Positions 33,889-46,283 of a stretch of DNA of 64,000 bases are shown here, one piece after another; position 1 is the first letter of the stretch, and each line of letters begins with the position of its first letter. The notes beneath the pieces were generated by a model, which saw only the letters and a program-made list of their open reading frames with translations, made no database searches and was not told the DNA's origin. The position numbers were made by a program, and so were the translations under genes. Source of the stretch: Lumbricus rubellus (Eukaryota; Annelida; Clitellata; Crassiclitellata; Lumbricidae); contig OX243816.1 in NCBI GenBank assembly GCA_945859605.1, positions 34,845,807 through 34,909,806 on the forward strand. The letters are read 5' to 3'.

Positions 33889-35974
33889 GTAGGGCGAATG
33901 TCTAATGATTATTGTAAATATGATGTGTGTATATATCCCTCATGTACTTTCAAAAACAAGGCCACATGTCACATTGCTTGCCTAGTTCATGTGTGTTTAC
34001 ACTGGTGGTCCAAAGTTCAAACTTGCTGCTATAATCGTAATCGAATAAAAAGTATAAAAATGTCCCCTCAATTGTACAAAGGCACTCCCAACCTAAATCA
34101 GTGCCATCTGCATCCAATAAAATGGACTTCGTGTATTTCGGGAAAAGCGGAAAAGAAAGGTTGAGGTGCTGAAGCTCCAATTCCTGTGGAAGACAGTTCA
34201 AACTAAAGGGGGCCATCATAAGCGAAGGCATGTAGATTGGACAGTGGCCCCATACAAGCAGGGAACATGGCTGATTAGATTGCAATCAAGTAAAATATAA
34301 ATTTTAAAGTAATTGTAATTGAACAAATTGGGCTCAGTGCTCATTTATGGAAATCAGTTTCACGGCACAGATGAAATAAATTAAGTCGAGAGGGAACTCG
34401 GAAATTCTGCAACGTATTTAAATCTCTTGCCTGCCATTGAGAGATAAGCTAATGTACATCTATTTGAACTTGAAAACACCTATTTTTGTATTTTCAGTAT
34501 TTGTCACGCATAATTTTTTTATTGCTTTTATAAGCTTATCCAATGTTAAGTTTTGATACGATTGCTTGCTTCCGTCAGGTCATATGATCAGCTTAAAACA
34601 GTGTAGTTGAACATTTATTAATATCGCTGCTCGGCAGCTGGAAGGCACTCCCTCCGACTGAAGTCCATGCTAACACTAACACATTGAACAGACTTCATGT
34701 GTTTTCTAAACAGATGAAAGAAATGACAACGAATGGTTCTATATTTATTTTATGTCATTCCAAACTGAGTTTTTTGCGTGTTTTATGTTGTGTAAAGCTT
34801 GTGGATTTTTGTTTCATGGTGTTTTTGCTAATAAACAGGTCAACATGTAAAATATTAAATATTTTCTTCTACTTAAAATGACTGAATTATAAAAAAGGAT
34901 TTGTGGTAATCATTAGAGAGATATATACAGGGTACTACCACTAGTAGACAATAGGACAAACTCCAGGAAACAACAATTTGGGGTTTATATTGGACATTGT
35001 CGTAGTTTTTAAATTTTTAGGGAAATTGTTTATTTAGAGGTTTGAACTCATAAAAACATTTAATAGATCCATGGCTCCTTGCCATTATCTTGATAATTCA
35101 ACTCAACCTCATCAAGAAATTTTAATTTTTTTATAGATCAACAGTAGTCCTTCACAGAATTGTCTGCCTGTCAGTTCTATTCACATAACTAAATTAAATT
35201 CATACATAACAATTTTGAAATATTTTAAACAGGTGTACAATTCATTAAGTTACTTGCATGCATTCATCACTGACTGTGATATAAAAATATATAAGTGATT
35301 CTAAAACACTGGTTAAGTCAGCCAATCTAAAATCTAGCTTCAAGAACCATCCATTTACTCCATCTTATTTATCTTGTACTGTTCGATTTGTCAATGGTAA
35401 AACAAACTCAAAAGTTTCCCTGTAATTTGAGAATCACAGGATACATAACATAACCTTGTATACAGACAATAGCATATTAAAACAAACTATAAACTAACTG
35501 ACAGGTTAACAATTATTATTATGATCAAGAATAAAATTATGTCAAAGGTTTGAGAAACCACTTTGTCTAATTAACGAGCCACAACAATAAAATTCACACA
35601 ACAATAGATATGCCAGCTCATTTTGATAACTGAAGACTTGAGGATCATTTTGACGGAAGAGAATTACACAACAGTGAATTCAGTCACAAAATAAAACGAT
35701 TAATTAAACACTGCTTGCCAAACAATGGCAGTTTTTGAATAATGAGCAATAAATGAAATCCAGCAAACAAGTTTTCCCATTATAAGCACTCTTGTTCCTG
35801 ATCAAATTGCCAATCCCATAAAACTCACCGGGATTGAACCCAAGAGACAATGGTGAAAGGCATTACACATGGCCATCATGCCAACATTGTATATATTATA
35901 TATGATTATATATTGCTTAGTTTGAACCATTATTGTTTATTATTATTAATTCTTATTTAACTTCATTTATTTTA

Positions 35975-36225
35975 TTTTACTCAAAATTTGATATCGCGCT
36001 CCTTCAAGGTTACTACTCAGGAGCGTTCCCAATCCAACCCCGGTCGAATAAGACAGTCTTGAGAAGAGAAAGAAATGAAGTAGAAAGGCCAATAGGTATT
36101 TGACGAAGGATAACAGGGAGCTCATTCCAGGTCGCAGGGCCAGCCACGGAGAAAGCACGGCGCTGCCTGATTGCAGTCCGTGAGCGTGGAACAATAAGTT
36201 CGGCTTATATAATGACTACGCATCA
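35975..36225 (-). mobile_element. LINE 3' fragment (CR1/L2-like)
   Basis: The minus strand reads RRAFSVAGPATWNELPVIL, then LLKTVLFDRGWIGNAPE and a stop, followed by the 3' signature with GGAGCGCGATATCAAAT. It is a sister subfamily to the fragment at 3038-3230. Confidence 0.8.
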
Positions 36226-36513
36226 TTTGAGAATTAGTGAGTGGACAACTTGCTTAAAACGTCTCTACAAAGTAACTGTCTCAAACCCGTAATCTCTACG
36301 CTTACAAAGTGCATCCATTCTAACCAATCAGCCAGTGTTACACAAAGTTCTGTCTACAAAGTTTAACTAATAGCTAACCCACTAGAGAAGAACAGAATTT
36401 GACAAAAATTGTCAACGGTTGGTACACCAGTAAAAAACCTATTTGAACACTAACTCAGTGAACAGTGCTTCTAACGTATTACGATTGTTACATCATAGTC
36501 TGACAAAACGTGA

Positions 36514-39500
36514 TCAATCGAGGGCGTCCATGAGTTCGTGACAGCTCGTAACGAACCAGCGAGATCCAGATTTGACTTTCTCTCGTACCTGATTGGCACC
36601 GAAACCGATGAATGCATCCTAAAACAAAACGTTCCAACAGAAAATCACATTGCTGCACGCTTAACCAATGCATTTTATATAATCGGTAACTTTACCAAAT
36701 ACATACATCGCATTTCGTAACAAAAAACAAGCTTACAAGCAGCAGACTGTTGAATGGTAACATGCTGGAAAAAATATCAAAAGGATATGAGTTCGATACC
36801 TGCTACCCCCATAAAGTTAAATCAGTCTTCACTCTTCAACTCCCTAAGAGGTGACCGCGAAATGTATGACAGACGAGAGGCCTTGCAGGCTGCCTTACAG
36901 TTAAATTAAACTCATTGACATCTGTTACTAACATGTCATGTAATCTTACTGCATACTTGTCAGTTTTAATTAATAAACGAATATAATATAATACCTCCAA
37001 GCAAAGCATTTGATAGTGCTCATCAAATACCCTCAAATGTAAAAAACCCACAATTACCAGTGACGACATCAGTTACCAAATGTTAACATCCGTAAAGTCA
37101 TTGGTAATGCATTTGATATCGTTTAGAGCACTTTCTTTTACCAGCATGTTTCATAATCTGAGAACAAAGCAGCATTGTTCTTACGGCGGGTGGACATGCT
37201 TCGAGATCGGTGGCGCCATCTCCGACATGAACCAGACGTTTATAGCCGTACTTCTTCTTGAGGTAGAGTATAACTCTTGCTTTCCCATCACCCTCACATG
37301 TCGGCTTTGACCTGTCAAAGCCAGCAAAGTCACCTGAAAATGAACCAACAAACAGTTATATTTAACACTTAACACTTGAAAAGCCAGAAGTAATACAGAC
37401 GAATGTTTATCATGCAAGTCTACCAAGTATGGTTCAAAGTATTGCTCAGGATATCTGGAACAAACTTCCTTCAGATTTGCCTGTTCTTTGAACCATGAAC
37501 TTTGAATATACCAGCAATAACATTGTTTACCACTATGGTTCACCCTTGTAGGCCTCTTAGTTGGTTGACCTACATTCTGAAAATTCTGTTGGACTGATAA
37601 CAAACTTACGAGTTAGTTTTGCTAAAATACTCTCTATTTAATTTAGTAATTTGTATCACCTGGTCACCTGGTGCCGTCAGCTCTTGGAGCTCTGGCGTGT
37701 GATGTCTGTCACAACTTTGAAGAGAACTGTGTTTTGATGTATCCTCTCCAGTATTTCCTCTCTCTTGTTGCCTCTCTTAGCGTCTCCAAGCTCATACCAG
37801 ACTACTCGTGTAATTTGTATGCTCATATTTAAACAATTGAAGCCTATCATTGTAAGCAGTTGCATACTGGAAATCATGGCCCCCACCCCATTGCTTTTGC
37901 AGGGCTCCGTTTGTACTTAATGATAGCTTGTTAGATATATGTAATGTTTTAAACCTTTAAAGGGCATTTGAAAATAGTTCTCTTCAAAGTTGTGACAGAC
38001 ATCACACGTGTACCTCAGAGGCATCTTGGAGGAACACTACAATAAGCACTCTGAATGAATGCATGAAAGTAACAACCAAAGTAATTCTCCAGAGACTTTT
38101 TCTACCTATCTAAAGTCTCGCTAGTTACGAAGTAATGCAAATGTAAACTTCTGAAGTTGCTCAGTATCACGCAAAAGCTGCAATGCAGTTTGCAATAACC
38201 AAGTTAGTCAGTTCTAGTTTCAGATCCAGCCAAAAATACAGCATCATATTATGGTAGAAATTCTTGGTTGATGCGGTTATAAGAAGGCGCAAGAGCAGAA
38301 CCAGGATAGGGTAGCCTGAAAAGCTTTTTTTCAGTCGTATCTAGGATAAGCTAGAGTGTATGTTTGACATCACCAACTCTGAGACTGTCAGTGGACACTT
38401 GGTTAAAACCCAGACGCAAACATAAAAAATCAATAAATACAGATGAAAGATATGACAGATCGATACAGAAGATGAGATAATAACAGCAATCTTAACACGT
38501 TGGCCGCGAGGAACGTGTCAACACGTCCCAAATTGAGTCATTAAACACAGCAAATAAACGGCCAACGTGCTAAGAAGTCAACTATTACCAACCATTGTAA
38601 TGGAATAGAAGTTCGTTTGCAAAGATTCTGTCGTGAGGTATTGAGAGCTCGTCAGAAACGACTTCGATGATGCAACGAAAACCACCGGACACCAAAAAGA
38701 TATCCTTCTGTTCCTTTTGAAGCTTCTCAATGAGTTCCCTGAAGAAAAGATCACAAATTGTACATTTAAACTTTTGAATAAAGTACCTGACTTAGTCACC
38801 CAGAAATGATACGCCTGGTTTGTAATGCCGCCTTGAGGCCCATAAAAAGCTGCATTATAACAAACATGCACTCCAAAGCTGAATTTGGGATACCACGCTA
38901 AAAGAATTGGATGCACAAATAACACAACAGATAATAATTATAAATAAATAACAATAACTCTTGAATCCTAGCAAAGTTCTCAATCCCTGACAATATTGGG
39001 CTATAATTGAGTATTGCCTTTCTGGGGAAGGTCGACAACACTGCACTAAATTTGAAGCAGAAATATCAGCTTACATTGATGTTAGCTAATACCAGCATCA
39101 TCCAGGGTTCAGGCACAGAACCCACTAACTTCATCTGCGCTATCTCTAATCTTAAACCTGTCCACTCCTCCAACCGCCTCCTCAAGTTTACAGATGACTG
39201 CTCCCTCATACCTTCATCCAAAAGTGCATCTAAACCTCTAGAATGATCAGGATAATGTGTCGTTTTGGGCTGCTCAATACAGTTTGACCAGACTGAGACT
39301 ATAATATTATGTGCCTAGTATAATAATTGTGTAAACATATCTAGATATAGCTGTTGTTTCCGTTATAATTATCGTAAACTTTGAATCTCTTCTAATCATA
39401 GAAACCAGGTTTTGTTTCTTTCCAAAATTAAATGCAGAAATTAATAATCATGGTTTTTGCCAACAAAAAAAAAAGTTCTGGCTTATGTAGAAAGCAGCAA

Positions 39501-40605
39501 GTGGTCCCTAGTCTTGGCAAAGGTCACATATGATTATGGATTAATCAATCAGATTAACACAGAAGTGATAACCAATTGTGTAACACGACAATGGTTCTCT
39601 GCAAGTCACGAGATAATAATATTATATCAGATTAGATAGGATGCTCACTTCATTCCGGGTGTGAGGCGGGGTGGGTGAGTTTCAATAAATTTCGAAATAT
39701 GTCGGTGAGATGGTTTGATGATGTCTAGTCTTGCTTTTAGTGAATCCTTGTACGACAAGGAACCCTGCATTGCTCCCACAGTTCTGAAGCACAGATCCAG
39801 AAAAAAACACAATTATTATGCAATTTAATCAGGAGCATGATGAAACAAAAATACCAAACAATCAGAAACAGATCAGAATTTCACCTGTATGTATCTGCAA
39901 GGTAACATCAGCCTTTTATGAGGTTTGAATCCAGGAGTTTGTATGTTTTAGATACGAGGTATGCCATTTTGATTCACACAGAATTCTTTCTCCATTACAA
40001 ATCACAATGGAAGCTCTTCCATTTTCCATTACGTTTCCACCTCTGAGGCCATTTGGTCATGCAGCCGGGGATGCAGGGAATAGAAGAGCATACTAACAGG
40101 CAAGAGGATGAGTTCAGAACATGGCCCAGGTTTGCCAAGGCAGCATTAAAGAGGTTCCCATCCGTCCAGGGCATATGGCAAGAACAAGAAGCAGAGGAAG
40201 GCAACCGAAAACTTGGATGGACAATGTGAAGGAGGACCTAAGAGTGCAGGGCATGGACATGACAGATGCCATGGATAAAACCAGACAAAGAACTGTTTGG
40301 AGATGTCTAGCTGCCTGATGGAAGAGAGAATTCATCGTCCACGGCACGCGAGAAATCAGCGGCTACAATACCTGCCATACTTCTATTTCACCTGTCTGTG
40401 ACAAATTCCCCAAAGGGCAAAATAAAACATCGATGCAGAGAATTCGCAACACAACTGACACTCACATCCTTGAGACTTCTTCTCCTTTGCCTAAGAAGTT
40501 TGCCAGCTCATCAATTCCCTCGTCCATGACGACTGTGGAATCCACGTCAAAGCAAACACAATCGGCATTCTTCCAAATCTGCTTAACTTCTTCTGTTGAT
40601 AGCAT
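36514..40605 (-). CDS. PSPH: Phosphoserine phosphatase, complete
   Basis: This enzyme performs the last step of serine biosynthesis: O-phosphoserine to L-serine plus phosphate, Mg-dependent and cytosolic, in the HAD superfamily. Coding exons in order: 40466-40605, 39649-39783, 38593-38738, 37185-37333, 36514-36618. They total 675 nt, or 224 residues; human PSPH has 225. HAD motif I is CFDVDSTVV with nucleophile Asp20 and Asp22. Motif II is SGGF (Ser109). The motif III lysine is in GDGKARV (Lys158). Motif IV is GDGATDLEACPPA (Asp179, Asp183). These positions coincide with the human numbering I know, so it should be active. The start ATG (MLSTEEVKQIW) fits the family. A splice acceptor at 40638-40639 indicates that the 5' UTR is split and a noncoding first exon lies upstream. 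A LINE fragment sits antisense in intron 1. Confidence 0.96.
38491..38574. mobile_element. TTAA-type micro-hairpin element
   Basis: CTTAACACGTTGGCCG and, read inward from the right, CTTAGCACGTTGGCCG (15 of 16). 84 bp, with an inner ACGTG-TCAA-CACGT hairpin. It ends about 14 bp from the donor of PSPH coding exon 3 (transcribed order). Confidence 0.6.
40095..40335 (+). mobile_element. RTE-like LINE C-terminal fragment
   Basis: Reads ARTRSRGRQPKTWMDNVKED and continues MDMTDAMDKTRQRTVWRCLA with a stop. Antisense inside PSPH intron 1. Confidence 0.7.
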
Positions 40606-41799
40606 TTTTGGTTTATATACCGTTCGTCTCAACAGATCTAAATAAAGAGAACAGTGTGTTGTTGTTGTCACATGATATCTTAATTACAATTACAATTAAG
40701 GTGGCAGATTGCCTAGCATTTAAATCTTACCTCAACATTCGAAATTCAAATCTCGGTGCAGATGAAACTGCGATCGTGTAATTTTTTACCAAGCCTTAAC
40801 TCGATACAAATTCCTCGAAAATAAATATATGATAACAACTTTTAAGCTATAGTACCTAAACTTACCAATATTTAAATAATAAAATGCAGTTATTACGGTA
40901 TTAAACAAAGTAAGCAAAATTGCAATAAGACTTCACAAATACTTATATATTCATTGATTTAAGTTTACATGATGAATATTTTGTCAAAAGCAGATAAATC
41001 ATTACTGACTTAGTACTTACAACGCTTAAAAATTAAAATATCTGCATGCCGAGTTTGTAACTACCAAGTCTATATGTGTAATCCCCTGTAGATTGTACTC
41101 TCTTTATAGATTTTACGAGTTGAGAACACTGATTACTGATTTTTTACAATTTTCTACAATGTGTACAAATAAAATCACAAAATAAAATCAGTGGAAAAAT
41201 ATCTGTCAGTATCAAGTATAAGAGTCTAAACTAGTGAAGTCTCCTTCCTACTAGCACAGTGGAAGTTCAACTGATAGATCACACGCAGACTTTCTTCCAA
41301 CCTCCCTCTATAATTAATAGGCCTTACTTGAAACCGCTTGAAGGTCAGTCAGTCGTACTGTGACTAAGATAGATAACTGATAAATTTATGTAACTTTTTG
41401 AAGTGGGATCAAAGTCAGATTTTTGTAAGAACGTGAAAATCATCAGTCTTCGAAATTAAGTGCATAATTATGATTTTCAAGCAATTTTTAGGCGTTAGCG
41501 TGTCTCTGAACTACGGCCCGGAAATCGCCCTGTTCACCGGCACAAAGGGTCACAAGCTTAGCGACAGGCCTACACCCATTGACACGTGTACCATCACACT
41601 TATAAAATACAGTACATAACAACATTCAAGTTTAAAAATTCTCAAATTTAAAAATTTACCTTCTGATGTTCCTATTAAAATCTTTTCTTTATTAATTGAA
41701 TTAAAAAGTTAAGCAACGTTATCCCTTTTATGTCATTTTCATCCACGGCATTTTCCACTCCACCTAGAAACCGCCAGTCCGACATTGAACAGCTGTAAT

Positions 41800-41927
41800 C
41801 AGTGTTGCCACTGAGGTTTCAAAAAAAAACATAGATTTCCTATAAAAAAAAACACAGAAAAACACAGACGTCGCCCGGCCGAAAAGTAAAGAAAATTTTA
41901 TATTTTCGCCGGCAAAAAAGTTGATGA

Positions 41928-41964
<37 letters not shown>

Positions 41965-42021
41965 TCATCCGGTCCGAAAAGTCAAAAAAATTTCTATTTT
42001 CGCCGACAAAAAAGTTGATGA

Positions 42022-42055
<34 letters not shown>

Positions 42056-42303
42056 TCATCCGGTCCGAAAAGTCAAAAAAAAACCCAGAAACCCAGACGA
42101 AAACCGAAAAAAACACAGATTTTTCCCAAAAAAAACCAGAAACCCAGACGAAAACGGGAAAAAACACAGATTTTCCCAAAAAAACACAGAAATCCAGACG
42201 AAAACGGAAAAAAACACAGATTTTCCCAAAAAAAAACCCAGAAACACAGACGAAAGCAAAAAAACATAGATCTATGTGGAAAAACACAGCTGTGGCATCA
42301 CTG
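41800..42303. mobile_element. hAT-like MITE with perfect 8-bp target duplication and internal tandem repeats
   Basis: The 504-bp element is flanked by GCTGTAAT at 41792-41799 and 42304-42311. Ends are CAGTGTTGCCAC and, read inward, CAGTGATGCCAC. Inside are two copies of a block with GTTGATGACC, a poly-T run and AGTCATCCGGTCCGAAAAGT (about 41880-42075), then about four copies of a 45-bp unit with CCCAGACGAAAAC and AACACAGATTTT (42085-42260). It lies about 1.2 kb upstream of the PSPH start. Confidence 0.88.
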
Positions 42304-43037
42304 GCTGTAATGAAAATATTGCGTTACGATTCTGACCAATAGAAATCATCTTGCGGGAGAGACTCGACCAATCACATAATAGACATTGAACTATGAATAG
42401 ATCTGACCTTTCTGCTGGATCGTAACTTGAATCAATGCCCGGGGAGAACTATTTCTATCTTCTATCGAGCACCAATACACACAATTAATACACAGTCACT
42501 TAATTATGTTATCAAACGATAGCAGGCCCAATTAGTAAACTCTATCCCGAACACTCACTTTGAATTACACATGTTAACTATTTGATGGTGACATTGTACT
42601 AATCGTGTATGCAAAAAATTAACTAGAAACAAAGAAACAGAAGGCCTCTGAGGTAGTAGGCCCTAAAACTATAGGTTATGACTCAATTGAAACGCTATAG
42701 GTAGGCATCTTGCATAACTTATATAGGCCTAATTATAACATGCCCAGCTATATTCAAACAATTCTTCGAATACGTTAGAGCTAAACAATAATTGGGCCAG
42801 CTCGTGTTTCTGTTGCGAAACGTATATACGTACGTATATAGCCTATAGGGCCCTATAGGCCTATCAACTTTAACCCTATCGCCTCTGAGCTCCCACAGCA
42901 AAAGTGAGATAACCCTAACGCCCCACGCGAAAACGCCTATAACCCTGAGCTCCCTGGCAAAAAATCACTAACTTCGGAATGCATGTAAACTGACACTTCA
43001 CTGTATCTGATAGGAAGTCTGATATATAAATAAGGCT

Positions 43038-43670
43038 GTGACTAGCGGACCGCCAGGAGGCCCTCGAATTTCAAATACTAGCGGACCGCCAGTGGCGGCC
43101 GTCCAATACGGAATACTAGCGGACCGCCAGACAACATGGCTGCCAACGAATGCAATAAAATTAGAGCGCGACGTATACCGACGATTGTTCATCAGTTCAG
43201 CTTCAATTTCAGCAGAATGACTGCACTAACCCTAAAACTAACCCTAACCGACCCTCACGACGCCTAGCCTAACCTGAGCCCTAACCGACCCTCACGACGC
43301 CTAACCTGAGCCCTAACCGACCCTCACGACGCCTAACCTGAGCCCTAAACCGACCCTCACGCTTTGCATGTTGGGATGAGTGGTATAATTTGGGACCGCT
43401 GTTGACAGGATTATCAAATTCTATTTACCCCAAAATTTATCTTCGATAATCAAACTTCTATTTATACTATATATCATCTATGGTTTCTCGTTTCCCGTCT
43501 CTTTGTTTCTAGAATTTTTTGTCCGACATAAAACAAACTATCGGTAACTGCCGCCATTGTAACAATATTCAAGAATCAAGACTCGTTACTCATGTGACAG
43601 GTTACACGTGACTGGCGGTCCGCTAGTAATTGAAATTGGACGGCCGCCTAGCTGGCGGTCCGCTAGTCAC
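43038..43670. mobile_element. Foldback-like element with repeated inverted ends
   Basis: Outer ends GTGACTAGCGGACCGCCAG and its complement at 43652-43670. The motif ACTAGCGGACCGCCAG occurs three times in the left arm (about 43041, 43078, 43113) and its inverse twice in the right (about 43611, 43651). The centre holds the CCCTAA-like minisatellite shared with the element at 3639-4348. No target duplication was found. Confidence 0.75.
43242..43360 (+). repeat. CCCTAA-like minisatellite, 32-bp unit
   Basis: Units at 43242-43278 (37-bp variant), 43279-43310, 43311-43342 and a partial at 43343-43360, all starting CCCTAACCGACCCTCACG (CCCTAAACC in the last). Confidence 0.9.
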
Positions 43671-44937
43671 TTCGTATAAAAAGGCCTAAAGGTAATTATG
43701 ATAGCTAGCTAATATATTTTGGCACTAGAATTGCACTTTACTGTATTTTTAGTGCCAGAATTGCACTTTACCACCCAATAATTATAGGCTATATGCCACC
43801 ATCGCGAATGCACAAAAATTAATGTACCAAATAATGCTTGTTGTAGGGACGTCCTCATCACTTTCCGATTCAACAGATTAATTCATCTCCACTGTTATCA
43901 CTGGCTGTAATTCTTACTGTATACCTGTCCAAGGGTATACCGTTTTCAACTAAATGTTTTATTCGCAACAGATGTTTCATTCGAACTGCATGCTAGATAC
44001 TTTGCGTTTCAACATTTTCAACGGCTGTGGTCGTGTTTATTATGCAGCAATTTATGCTACTCCACTGCATGAAACTCATTTGAAATTGACCTTCAAGTGA
44101 CGTAATTAGACTAAAAGTACGTCACTTCCTGCCTGAGTCAATGCTGGATTGAAATAAATTAACATATACATGTACCTAATTACCATAGCCGTTACACAAG
44201 CCATGCGGGGATGACGTAGGCTATAGACGCAATGCCGAAATATCGGCCCTACGGGGATAAGATAAAGACGGTCAAGCCGAAATATCGGCCTTACCGGGCG
44301 AGAGGGTTAAAAGGGACCTAAAGGCAGTAGGCCTAATGACAAGGATAAAAGGTGGACTGGTGGAGCAGTTAGTAGCCTACAGTGTAGGTCAGAGCAAAGT
44401 TCAACGGCAATTCCAAGGATTTTCTTATCTCGATTTGATCTCTGCACCACATAGCCTAATATTATTAGGCCTATGGGCCTATAGGCCTATGGACTGTGTC
44501 GATCATTGTTTCATACTGAAGGGAAAATGACATTTAGGCCCAATTACAATTCAGCGTGATAATTATAATTATTATCTGCGACAGCAGCAATTAGGATCGA
44601 ACTTTTGCAGATTCCTTCCACTCTATCAACTGCATGTGTCTGACCGTGAATTGTTTCTTGAAAAGAAAGGAAACATAGGCTATTTGAAGTTTACGATTAT
44701 GAAGGAAGCAACCTCAAATTTATCTTATGTTTGCCTAGTCATACTAGGCATGTAATTATAATCGTAATCGTAATCCACAAATTTCTAATGTGTTAATCGA
44801 AAGCCAAGGTCCGCAGAGCAGCTTATTCACGAGCTCTGCGTCTAGTCAGAAGGGTGATTCAACCACGTTGTCCAAGAGAGTAGGCCCTATGCCGATTCGA
44901 AGGAGGTGTAGTCTCAATCCAGTCATGATTCATACAT

Positions 44938-44995
44938 TCGAGAATTTTTATAGCGCCCCTTCATGAAGTGCACGCAGAGGTGCGCTCGATCGTAA
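44938..44995 (-). mobile_element. LINE/SINE 3'-tail stub
   Basis: TTTATAGCGCCCCTTCATGA then GCAGAGGTGCGCTCGA, the reverse complement of the common 3' signature. Too short to tell LINE from SINE. Confidence 0.5.
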
Positions 44996-46217
44996 TGATG
45001 AGCCTGATCTGGCGTGACCTGATTAGCCTAACCATCATGATTAATTGCAATGATTGGCAGGTGAATGATCCTGACAACGACTTTGCTCGATCAATACGAT
45101 AATGTATGCGGGTCACCGTGTATCCCTAACTTAGGCCTACCAGTTTACAGGCTACTTCGATCCTGAACAAGCGCTGAAGCAACCTTGCATGCATAGGGTG
45201 ATGCTGATGATGATTAAAATAATAATGTTCCTTTCATCAGATCAGAGCTAGTGTCCAGAAGTCTCAAAACATGCAAACTCAATTTATATAAAATTCTGAG
45301 CGATAAATTTATATAAACTCTGAACAAATAAGGATTTAAATTAATGTTTTAAATCAGTTATTACAAACTTTTATTATAGGTACTAAATATTATTTAAATT
45401 AGGCAAAATATGCCATACGCTAACCGAACGAGGCTATTTATCTTAAGGTTTGACATATTTACGAAATGCAGTGTTTAGTTTAGAATTTTGGTAAATAATC
45501 GGGAAAATGTTTCGCAGACTTTTGTTTTATGGACGCGGGTTGGTGTTATACTTTGTTTTCTTATCGTATTTAACGGAATCTTGTGCAATGATCGGTTACC
45601 ATGCCAGGTACTTAATACGCAGGCCTTCCACGGGCATATGTGTCCGCGTATGTGCGTCCGCTATTAGGATCGGGATGTAATTTGTGCATAGCTTTAAAAC
45701 GTGAATGATTAAAGATGAACTCAGCGAGCAATGTAGGCTACCGCATTCTTCAGACTTTTAAGTCTGATTTCTTTTTTTATTCCTCTGATTACTGCTGCCA
45801 AGCCCCGTGGTTAGATCGTGTAACCACAGACTGAAGGTGGACCACGTCACTCCTTTAAACCTCGTGTTATGTCACGATCGTAGCATTTAATTACTAGTTC
45901 GACAGTTTGCATGGTCAGCGTCATGGGAGTTATTCAGCAGGTTGAAGACGTTAAATGCAGAGAGGGTATTAAACATTCTAAGGAATTCTTAGCAGGTCAT
46001 GAAGCAGGTCAGGAGTAACATAGGCAGACCAAATATCCTGCCACGACCTATAGTGGTGCCACCACTGTTTTATGACTGTTCAGACTGACTTCTTTGCATT
46101 TTTATGTATCTATGAATCTGTGCATTCATGCATTATTTTAATGACATTCAGAATCTTGGCAAATGAACTCTTTAGAAGATCTAAACATGTACGTTTATCT
46201 ACGTGTGTGTATTTCAG

Positions 46218-46283
46218 AGCTGAAGACTGAATGCTGAAGACTAGTTGATTTCTAAAAAAAATTTGGTTCTCCAATCCAAAGCG
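46218..46283 (+). promoter_or_regulatory. APBA 5' UTR segment with splice acceptor and short uORF
   Basis: A polypyrimidine-poor but usable acceptor (ATTTCAG ending at 46217) precedes the APBA start, so the 5' UTR probably continues in an upstream exon. Within this segment a six-codon upstream ORF (ATG 46231 to TGA 46248) precedes the main ATG by 36 nt. If transcribed, it could damp initiation. The acceptor and uORF are seen in the sequence; use in the mRNA is inferred. Confidence 0.4.

Larger units (their letters stand above)
31787..36513. other. Tail-to-tail intergenic region, DEF6-like and PSPH
   Basis: About 4.7 kb of mostly mobile DNA: a hAT-like MITE (31920-32138), a 1.06 kb LINE (32443-33504), a 59-bp minisatellite (33677-33888) and a LINE 3' stub (about 35975-36225). 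AATAAA hexamers occur near 34044 and 34119, but neither can be tied to DEF6 with confidence. The stretch 34200-35950 is AT-rich with nothing recognised. Confidence 0.55.
40638..46217. other. Head-to-head intergenic region between PSPH and APBA starts
   Basis: About 5.6 kb without a recognisable coding exon. It holds a hAT-like MITE (41800-42303), a foldback-like element (43038-43670), a LINE/SINE tail stub (44938-44995), and a direct repeat of a GCCGAAATATCGGCC-type motif near 44233-44300. Noncoding first exons and promoters of PSPH (minus) and APBA (plus) are expected here, but I could not locate them. Confidence 0.5.

Noticed and set aside
42015..42287. Lys/Asn/Thr-rich and Phe/Val-rich frames
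   Set aside because: Caused by A/T homopolymers and 45-bp repeats inside the hAT-like MITE.
4085..43370. Interstitial telomere (TTAGGG/CCCTAA)n
   Set aside because: CCCTAA occurs only as part of a longer 32-bp unit inside transposons; no uninterrupted hexamer array.
46245..46283. Upstream extension of the APBA frame starting at TTG 46245
   Set aside because: Not an ATG and immediately preceded by an in-frame stop; ATG 46284 is the natural start.
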